Made by a program: the position numbers and the translations under genes. 64,000 nt of DNA from Labia minor (lineage: Eukaryota; Arthropoda; Insecta; Dermaptera; Spongiphoridae). The notes beneath the pieces are model-generated. The model had not been told where the DNA came from and made no database searches. It saw only the letters and a program-made list of their open reading frames with translations. The stretch is taken from assembly GCA_963082975.1 (NCBI GenBank), contig OY720350.1, forward strand, positions 3,061,001 through 3,125,000, given 5' to 3'. This document shows positions 53,936-64,000 of this stretch, piece after piece; the stretch's first letter is position 1; every line of letters begins with the position of its first letter.

Positions 53936-55542
53936 CCTTTCATAATTTTTAAGGGAAAATTAAAAAATGAAATTTTTAAAAATAAATAATAAATTCGTTC
54001 ATTTTACATCATAAAAATATTAAAAAAATATATTATTGATATTTCTGATGAATAATTATTTTTTTATCCCTAAAACCTAGGGTCATCCTACGATGACCTT
54101 TAATATTTTTTACGGGAAAATTAAAAAATGAAATTTTGTAAAATAAAGAATAAATTCGTTCATTTTACATCATAAAAATATTAAAAAAATATATTATAGA
54201 TATTTCTGATGAATAATTATTTTTTTATGCCTAAAACCTAGGGTCATCCTACGATGACCTTTCATAATTTTTAAGGGAAAATTAAAAAATGAAATTTTTA
54301 AAAATAAATAATAAATTCGTTCATTTTACATCATAAAAATATTAAAAAAATATATTATTGATATTTCTGATGAATAATTATTTTTTTATCCCTAAAACCT
54401 AGGGTCATCCTACGATGACCTTTCATAATTTTTACGGGAAAATTAAAAAATGAAATTTTTAAAAATAAATAATAAATTCGTTCATTTTACATCATAAAAA
54501 TATTAAAAAAATATATTATAGATATTTCTGAAGAATAATTATTTTTTTATGCCTAAAACCTAGGGTCATCCTACGATGACCTTTCATAATTTTTAAGGGA
54601 AAATTAAAAAATGAAATTTTTAAAAATAAATAATAAATTCGTTCATTTTACATCATAAAAATATTAAAAAAATATATTATTGATATTTCTGTTGAATAAT
54701 TATTTTTTTATGTCGAAAACCTAGGGTCATCCTACGATGACCTTTCATATTTTTTACGGGAAAATTAAAAAATCAAATTTTTAAAAATAAAGAATAAATT
54801 CGTTCATTTTACATCATAAAAATATTAAAAAAATATATTATAGATATTTCTGATGAATAATTATTTTTTTATGCCTAAAACCTAGGGTCATCCTACGATG
54901 ACCTTTCATAATTTTTAAGGGAAAATTAAAAAATGAAATTTTTAAAAATAAATAATAAATTCGTTCATTTTACATCATAAAAATATTAAAAAAATATATT
55001 ATTGATATTTCTGATGAATAATTATTTTTTATGTCGAAAACATAGGGTCATCCTACGATGACCTTTAATATTTTTTACGGGAAAATTAAAAAATCAAATT
55101 TTTAAAAATAAAGAATAAATTCGTTCATTTTACATCATAAAAATATTAAAAAAATATATTATAGATATTTCTGATGAATAATTATTTTTTTATGCCTAAA
55201 ACCTAGGGTCATCCTACGATGACCTTTCATATTTTTTACGGGAAAATTTAAAAATCAAATTTTTAAAAATAAAGAATAAATTCGTTCATTTTACATCATA
55301 AAAATATTAAAAAAATATATTATTGATATTTCTGATGAATAATTATTTTTTATGTCGAAAACATAGGGTCATCCTACGATGACCTTTCATAATTTTTAAG
55401 GGAAAATTAAAAAATGAAATTTTTAAAAATAAATAATAAATTCGTTCATTTTACATCATAAAAATATTAAAAAAATATATTATTGATATTTCTGTGGAAT
55501 AATTATTTTTTTATGTCGAAAACCTAGGGTCATCCTACGATG
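53936..55542 (+). repeat. Higher-order segment duplicated at +2251 bp (copy 2)
   Basis: Second copy of 51685-53291. Its end overlaps the start of the segment duplicated at +6264 bp, showing layered duplication events. Confidence 0.7.
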
Positions 55543-57736
55543 ACCTTTCATATTTTTTACGGGAAAATTAAAAAATCAAATTTTTAAAAATAAAGAATAA
55601 ATTCGTTCATTTTACATCATAAAAATATTAAAAAAATATATTATAGATATTTCTGATGAATAATTATTTTTTTATGCCTAAAACCTAGGGTTATCCTAAG
55701 ATGAAATTTCGTAATTTTTAAGGGAAAATTAAAAAATGAAATTTTTAAAAGTAAATAATAAATTCGTTCATTTTACATCATAAAAATATTAAAAAAATAT
55801 ATTATAGATATTTCTGATGAATAATTATTTTTTTATGCCTAAAACCTAGGGTCATCCTAAGATGAAATTTCGTAATTTTTAAGGGAAAATTAAAAAATGA
55901 AATTTTTAAAAGTAAATAATAAATTCGTTCATTTTACATCATAAAAATATTAAAAAAATATATTATTGATATTTCTGATGAATAATTATTTTTTATGACT
56001 AAAACCTAGGGTCATCCTACGATGACATTTCATAATTTTTAAGGGAAAATTAAAAAATGAAATTTTTAAAAATAAATAATAAATTCGTTCATTTAACATC
56101 ATAAAAATATTAAAAAAATATATTATTGATATTTCTGATGAATAATTATTTTTTTATGTCGAAAAGCTAGGGTCATCCTACGATGACCTTTCATAATTTT
56201 TAAGGGAAAATTAAAAAATGAAATTTTTAAAAATAAATAATAAATTCGTTCATTTTACATCATATAAATATTAAAAAAATATATTATTGATATTTCTGAT
56301 GAATAATTATTTTTTTATCCCTAAAACCTAGGGTCATCCTACGATGACCTTTCATAATTTTTACGGGAAAATTAAAAAATGAAATTTTTAAAAATAAATA
56401 ATAAATTCGTTCATTTTACATCATAAAAATATTAAAAAAATATATTATTGATATTTCTGTGGAATAATTATTTTTTTATGTCGAAAACCTAGGGTCATCC
56501 TACGATGACCTTTCATATTTTTTACGGGAAAATTAAAAAATCAAATTTTTAAAAATAAAGAATAAATTCGTTCATTTTACATCATAAAAATATTAAAAAA
56601 ATATATTATAGATATTTCTGATGAATAATTATTTTTTTATGCCTAAAACCTAGGGTCATCCTAAGATGAAATTTCGTAATTTTTAAGGGAAAATTAAAAA
56701 ATGAAATTTTTAAAAGTAAATAATAAATTCGTTCATTTTACATCATAAAAATATTAAAAAAATATATTATTGATATTTCTGATGAATAATTATTTTTTAT
56801 GACTAAAACCTAGGGTCATCCTACGATGACCTTTCATATTTTTTACGGGAAAATTAAAAAATCAAATTTTTAAAAATAAAGAATAAATTCGTTCATTTTA
56901 CATCATAAAAATATTAAAAAAATATATTATAGATATTTCTGATGAATAATTATTTTTTTATGCCTAAAACCTAGGGTCATCCTACGATGACCTTTCATAA
57001 TTTTTAAGTGAAAATTAAAAAATGAAATTTTTAAAAATAAATAATAAATTCGTTCATTTTACATCATAAAAATATTAAAAAAATATATTATTGATATTTC
57101 TGATGAATAATTATTTTTTATGTCGAAAACATAGGGTCATCCTACGATGACCTTTCATAATTTTTAAGGGAAAATTAAAAAATGAAATTTTTAAAAATAA
57201 ATAATAAATTCGTTCATTTTACATCATAAAAATATTAAAAAAATATATTATTGATATTTCTGTGGAATAATTATTTTTTTATGTCGAAAACCTAGGGTCA
57301 TCCTACGATGACCTTTCATATTTTTTACGGGAAAATTAAAAAATCAAATTTTTAAAAATAAAGAATAAATTCGTTCATTTTACATCATAAAAATATTAAA
57401 AAAATATATTATAGATATTTCTGATGAATAATTATTTTTTTATGCCTAAAACCTAGGGTTATCCTAAGATGAAATTTCGTAATTTTTAAGGGAAAATTAA
57501 AAAATGAAATTTTTAAAAGTAAATAATAAATTCGTTCATTTTACATCATAAAAATATTAAAAAAATATATTATTGATATTTCTGATGAATAATTATTTTT
57601 TATGACTAAAACCTAGGGTCATCCTATGATGACCTTTCATAATTTTTAAGGGAAAATTAAAAAATGAAATTTTTAAAAAAAAATAATAAATTCGTTCATT
57701 TTACATCATAAAAATATTAAAAAAATATATTATTGA
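54419..57736 (+). repeat. Higher-order segment duplicated at +6264 bp (copy 1)
   Basis: Matches 60683-64000. Five rare markers recur at exactly 6264 bp: ATTTAACATC (56091/62355), GAAAAGCTAG (56161/62425), ACATCATATAAAT (56257/62521), TTTAAGTGAAA (57008/63272 at the G) and ATCCTATGAT (57621/63885). The offset is 39 monomers, fifteen of them 160 bp long by arithmetic. Confidence 0.8.
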
Positions 57737-60682
57737 TATTTCTGATGAATAATTATTTTTTTATGTCGAAAACCTAGGGTCATCCTACGATGACCTTTCA
57801 TAATTTTTAAGGGAAAATTAAAAAATGAAATTTTTAAAAATAAATAATAAATTCGTTCATTTTACATCATAAAAATATTAAAAAAATATATTATTGATAT
57901 TTCTGATGAATAATTATTTTTTTATGCCTAAAACCTAGGGTCATCCTACGATGACCTTTCATATTTTTTACGGGAAAATTTAAAAATCAAATTTTTAAAA
58001 ATAAAGAATAAATTCGTTCATTTTACATCATAAAAATATTAAAAAAATATATTATAGATATTTCTGATGAATAATTATTTTTTTATGCCTAAAACCTAGG
58101 GTCATCCTAAGATGAAATTTCGTAATTTTTAAGGGAAAATTAAAAAATGAAATTTTTAAAAGTAAATAATAAATTCGTTCATTTTACATCATAAAAATAT
58201 TAAAAAAATATATTATTGATATTTCTGATGAATAATTATTTTTTATGACTAAAACCTAGGGTCATCCTACGATGACCTTTCATATTTTTTACGGGAAAAT
58301 TAAAAAATCAAATTTTTAAAAATAAAGAATAAATTCGTTCATTTTACATCATAAAAATATTAAAAAAATATATTATAGATATTTCTGATGAATAATTATT
58401 TTTTTATGCCTAAAACCTAGGGTCATCCTACGATGACCTTTCATAATTTTTAAGGGAAAATTAAAAAATGAAATTTTTAAAAATAAATAATAAATTCGTT
58501 CATTTTACATCATAAAAATATTAAAAAAATATATTATTGATATTTCTGATGAATAATTATTTTTTATGTCGAAAACATAGGGTCATCCTACGATGACCTT
58601 TCATAATTTTTAAGGGAAAATTAAAAAATGAAATTTTTAAAAATAAATAATAAATTCGTTCATTTTACATCATAAAAATATTAAAAAAATATATTATTGA
58701 TATTTCTGATGAATAATTATTTTTTATGACTAAAACCTAGGGTCATCCTACGATGACCTTTCATATTTTTTACGGGAAAATTAAAAAATCAAATTTTTAA
58801 AAATAAAGAATAAATTCGTTCATTTTACATCATAAAAATATTAAAAAAATATATTATAGATATTTCTGATGAATAATTATTTTTTTATGCCTAAAACCTA
58901 GGGTCATCCTACGATGACCTTTCATAATTTTTAAGGGAAAATTAAAAAATGAAATTTTTAAAAATAAATAATAAATTCGTTCATTTTACATCATAAAAAT
59001 ATTAAAAAAATATATTATTGATATTTCTGATGAATAATTATTTTTTATGTCGAAAACATAGGGTCATCCTACGATGACCTTTCATAATTTTTAAGGGAAA
59101 ATTAAAAAATGAAATTTTTAAAAATAAATAATAAATTCGTTCATTTTACATCATAAAAATATTAAAAAAATATATTATAGATATTTCTGATGAATAATTA
59201 TTTTTTTATGCCTAAAACCTAGGGTCATCCTAAGATGAAATTTCGTAATTTTTAAGGGAAAATTAAAAAATGAAATTTTTAAAAGTAAATAATAAATTCG
59301 TTCATTTTACATCATAAAAATATTAAAAAAATATATTATTGATATTTCTGATGAATAATTATTTTTTATGACTAAAACCTAGGGTCATCCTACGATGACC
59401 TTTCATATTTTTTACGGGAAAATTAAAAAATCAAATTTTTAAAAATAAAGAATAAATTCGTTCATTTTACATCATAAAAATATTAAAAAAATATATTATA
59501 GATATTTCTGATGAATAATTATTTTTTTATGCCTAAAACCTAGGGTCATCCTACGATGACCTTTCATAATTTTTAAGGGAAAATTAAAAAATGAAATTTT
59601 TAAAAATAAATAATAAATTCGTTCATTTTACATCATAAAAATATTAAAAAAATATATTATTGATATTTCTGATGAATAATTATTTTTTAAGTCGAAAACA
59701 TAGGGTCATCCTACGATGACCTTTCATAATTTTTAAGGGAAAATTAAAAAATGAAATTTTTAAAAATAAATAATAAATTCGTTCATTTTACATCATAAAA
59801 ATATTAAAAAAATATATTATTGATATTTCTGATGAATAATTATTTTTTATGACTAAAACCTAGGGTCATCCTACGATGACCTTTCATATTTTTTACGGGA
59901 AAATTAAAAAATCAAATTTTTAAAAATAAAGAATAAATTCGTTCATTTTACATCATAAAAATATTAAAAAAATATATTATAGATATTTCTGATGAATAAT
60001 TATTTTTTTATGCCTAAAACCTAGGGTAATCCTACGATGACCTTTCATAATTTTTAAGGGAAAATTAAAAAATGAAATTTTTAAAAATAAAGAATAAATT
60101 CGTTCATTTTACATCATAAAAATATTAAAAAAATATATTATTGATATTTCTGATGAATAATTATTTTTTATGTCGAAAACATAGGGTCATCCTACGATGA
60201 CCTTTCATAATTTTTAAGGGAAAATTAAAAAATGAAATTTTTAAAAATAAATAATAAATTCGTTCATTTTACATCATAAAAATATTAAAAAAATATATTA
60301 TTGATATTTCTGTGGAATAATTATTTTTTTATGTCGAAAACCTAGGGTCATCCTACGATGACCTTTCATATTTTTTACGGGAAAATTAAAAAATCAAATT
60401 TTTAAAAATAAAGAATAAATTCGTTCATTTTACATCATAAAAATATTAAAAAAATATATTATAGATATTTCTGAAGAATAATTATTTTTTTATGCCTAAA
60501 ACCTAGGGTTATCCTAAGATGAAATTTCGTAATTTTTAAGGGAAAATTAAAAAATGAAATTTTTAAAAGTAAATAATAAATTCGTTCATTTTACATCATA
60601 AAAATATTAAAAAAATATATTATTGATATTTCTGATGAATAATTATTTTTTATGACTAAAACCTAGGGTCATCCTACGATGA

Positions 60683-63600
60683 CCTTTCATAATTTTTACG
60701 GGAAAATTAAAAAATGAAATTTTTAAAAATAAATAATAAATTCGTTCATTTTACATCATAAAAATATTAAAAAAATATATTATAGATATTTCTGAAGAAT
60801 AATTATTTTTTTATGCCTAAAACCTAGGGTCATCCTACGATGACCTTTCATAATTTTTAAGGGAAAATTAAAAAATGAAATTTTTAAAAATAAATAATAA
60901 ATTCGTTCATTTTACATCATAAAAATATTAAAAAAATATATTATTGATATTTCTGTTGAATAATTATTTTTTTATGTCGAAAACCTAGGGTCATCCTACG
61001 ATGACCTTTCATATTTTTTACGGGAAAATTAAAAAATCAAATTTTTAAAAATAAAGAATAAATTCGTTCATTTTACATCATAAAAATATTAAAAAAATAT
61101 ATTATAGATATTTCTGATGAATAATTATTTTTTTATGCCTAAAACCTAGGGTCATCCTACGATGACCTTTCATAATTTTTAAGGGAAAATTAAAAAATGA
61201 AATTTTTAAAAATAAATAATAAATTCGTTCATTTTACATCATAAAAATATTAAAAAAATATATTATTGATATTTCTGATGAATAATTATTTTTTATGTCG
61301 AAAACATAGGGTCATCCTACGATGACCTTTAATATTTTTTACGGGAAAATTAAAAAATCAAATTTTTAAAAATAAATAATAAATTCGTTCATTTTACATC
61401 ATAAAAATATTAAAAAAATATATTATAGATATTTCTGATGAATAATTATTTTTTTATGCCTAAAACCTAGGGTCATCCTACGATGACCTTTCATATTTTT
61501 TACGGGAAAATTTAAAAATCAAATTTTTAAAAATAAAGAATAAATTCGTTCATTTTACATCATAAAAATATTAAAAAAATATATTATTGATATTTCTGAT
61601 GAATAATTATTTTTTATGTCGAAAACATAGGGTCATCCTACGATGACCTTTCATAATTTTTAAGGGAAAATTAAAAAATGAAATTTTTAAAAATAAATAA
61701 TAAATTCGTTAATTTTACATCATAAAAATATTAAAAAAATATATTATTGATATTTCTGTGGAATAATTATTTTTTTATGTCGAAAACCTAGGGTCATCCT
61801 ACGATGACCTTTCATATTTTTTACGGGAAAATTAAAAAATCAAATTTTTAAAAATAAAGAATAAATTCGTTCATTTTACATCATAAAAATATTAAAAAAA
61901 TATATTATAGATATTCCTGATGAATAATTATTTTTTTATGCCTAAAACCTAGGGTTATCCTAAGATGAAATTTCGTAATTTTTAAGGGAAAATTAAAAAA
62001 TGAAATTTTTAAAAGTAAATAATAAATTCGTTCATTTTACATCATAAAAATATTAAAAAAATATATTATAGATATTTCTGATGAATAATTATTTTTTTAT
62101 GCCTAAAACCTAGGGTCATCCTAAGATGAAATTTCGTAATTTTTAAGGGAAAATTAAAAAATGAAATTTTTAAAAGTAAATAATAAATTCGTTCATTTTA
62201 CATCATAAAAATATTAAAAAAATATATTATTGATATTTCTGATGAATAATTATTTTTTATGACTAAAACCTAGGGTCATCCTACGATGACATTTCATAAT
62301 TTTTAAGGGAAAATTAAAAAATGAAATTTTTAAAAATAAATAATAAATTCGTTCATTTAACATCATAAAAATATTAAAAAAATATATTATTGATATTTCT
62401 GATGAATAATTATTTTTTTATGTCGAAAAGCTAGGGTCATCCTACGATGACCTTTCATAATTTTTAAGGGAAAATTAAAAAATGAAATTTTTAAAAATAA
62501 ATAATAAATTCGTTCATTTTACATCATATAAATATTAAAAAAATATATTATTGATATTTCTGATGAATAATTATTTTTTCATCCCTAAAACCTAGGGTCA
62601 TCCTACGATGACCTTTCATAATTTTTACGGGAAAATTAAAAAATGAAATTTTTAAAAATAAATAATAAATTCGTTCATTTTACATCATAAAAATATTAAA
62701 AAAATATATTATTGATATTTCTGTGGAATAATTATTTTTTTATGTCGAAAACCTAGGGTCATCCTACGATGACCTTTCATATTTTTTACGGGAAAATTAA
62801 AAAATCAAATTTTTAAAAATAAAGAATAAATTCGTTCATTTTACATCATAAAAATATTAAAAAAATATATTATAGATATTTCTGATGAATAATTATTTTT
62901 TTATGCCTAAAACCTAGGGTCATCCTAAGATGAAATTTCGTAATTTTTAAGGGAAAATTAAAAAATGAAATTTTTAAAAGTAAATAATAAATTCGTTCAT
63001 TTTACATCATAAAAATATTAAAAAAATATATTATTGATATTTCTGATGAATAATTATTTTTTATGACTAAAACCTAGGGTCATCCTACGATGACCTTTCA
63101 TATTTTTTACGGGAAAATTAAAAAATCAAATTTTTAAAAATAAAGAATAAATTCGTTCATTTTACATCATAAAAATATTAAAAAAATATATTATAGATAT
63201 TTCTGATGAATAATTATTTTTTTATGCCTAAAACCTAGGGTCATCCTACGATGACCTTTCATAATTTTTAAGTGAAAATTAAAAAATGAAATTTTTAAAA
63301 ATAAATAATAAATTCGTTCATTTTACATCATAAAAATATTAAAAAAATATATTATTGATATTTCTGATGAATAATTATTTTTTATGTCGAAAACATAGGG
63401 TCATCCTACGATGACCTTTCATAATTTTTAAGGGAAAATTAAAAAATGAAATTTTTAAAAATAAATAATAAATTCGTTCATTTTACATCATAAAAATATT
63501 AAAAAAATATATTATTGATATTTCTGTGGAATAATTATTTTTTTATGTCGAAAACCTAGGGTCATCCTACGATGACCTTTCATATTTTTTACGGGAAAAT

Positions 63601-64000
63601 TAAAAAATCAAATTTTTAAAAATAAAGAATAAATTCGTTCATTTTACATCATAAAAATATTAAAAAAATATATTATAGATATTTCTGATGAATAATTATT
63701 TTTTTATGCCTAAAACCTAGGGTTATCCTAAGATGAAATTTCGTAATTTTTAAGGGAAAATTAAAAAATGAAATTTTTAAAAGTAAATAATAAATTCGTT
63801 CATTTTACATCATAAAAATATTAAAAAAATATATTATTGATATTTCTGATGAATAATTATTTTTTATGACTAAAACCTAGGGTCATCCTATGATGACCTT
63901 TCATAATTTTTAAGGGAAAATTAAAAAATGAAATTTTTAAAAAAAAATAATAAATTCGTTCATTTTACATCATAAAAATATTAAAAAAATATATTATTGA
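60683..64000 (+). repeat. Higher-order segment duplicated at +6264 bp (copy 2, cut by window end)
   Basis: Second copy of 54419-57736, still matching at the window edge, so its true end is unknown. Private changes include TTCGTTAATTTT near 61708 and TTTTTTCATCCC near 62580. Confidence 0.8.

Larger units (their letters stand above)
28469..64000 (+). repeat. 161-bp AT-rich satellite array, right arm
   Basis: Continuation of the same satellite in the same orientation, beginning with the second copy of the target duplication and running off the window end. About 221 monomers of 160-161 bp. It carries the same subtypes as the left arm, including the ACATGATAA, TTTACAGG, TTCGATC and AAGATGAAATTTCG variants, in different orders and higher-order groupings. 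No gene, RNA gene or further mobile element is visible. Confidence 0.97.

Noticed and set aside
1..64000. CRISPR-like regular repetition
   Set aside because: The repeat is a continuous 161-bp unit without unique spacers, in a clearly eukaryotic context.
1..64000. Firm call of a centromere
   Set aside because: Satellite structure alone cannot separate centromeric from other heterochromatin; no functional data are available.

Overview
The window is a eukaryotic satellite-DNA array, most likely from an insect or other arthropod, interrupted once by a complete copia-type (Ty1/copia, Pseudoviridae) LTR retrotransposon. I see no cellular gene. The lineage call rests on the retrotransposon. Its primer-binding site matches the anticodon region of initiator tRNA-Met, the half-tRNA priming known from Drosophila copia. 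It also has one uninterrupted Gag-Pol frame and 276-bp LTRs. The species cannot be named from the sequence alone.

Layout: positions 1-23745 are a head-to-tail array of a 161-bp monomer (some copies 160 bp), about 148 copies, roughly 19% G+C by my count of one monomer. Positions 23746-28468 are the 4723-bp retrotransposon: 5' LTR, tRNA-half primer site, a 1336-codon Gag-protease-integrase-RT-RNase H polyprotein, polypurine tract and 3' LTR. The two 276-bp LTRs look identical and the element is flanked by the 5-bp target duplication TATTT. Positions 28469-64000 continue the same array in the same orientation, about 221 monomers. I found no second insertion, no solo LTR and no inversion.

The monomers fall into recurring subtypes that differ at a few linked positions. 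Strings of subtypes recur as higher-order repeats (HORs) of several lengths: 2091 bp (13 monomers) at the left end, 3697 bp (23) at 10.4-17.8 kb, 642 bp (4) just right of the element, a 322-bp dimer amplified threefold at 35.3 and 40.7 kb, 1929 bp (12) at 47.5-51.4 kb, and displaced duplications with offsets of 4988, 5469, 2251 and 6264 bp. Chimeric monomers mark some breakpoints. The pattern fits repeated unequal exchange or segmental amplification. Each standard monomer carries one short dyad (GGTCATC-CTAC-GATGACC) in an otherwise A/T-tract sequence.

The retrotransposon is structurally intact: continuous ORF, all catalytic motifs visible, matching LTRs and matching target duplications. It therefore looks very young, and the ORF looks capable of encoding a functional polyprotein. 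Its integrase-RT linker carries two AT-hook-like GRP motifs. That is notable for an element sitting in very AT-rich DNA, but a targeting role is only a hypothesis.
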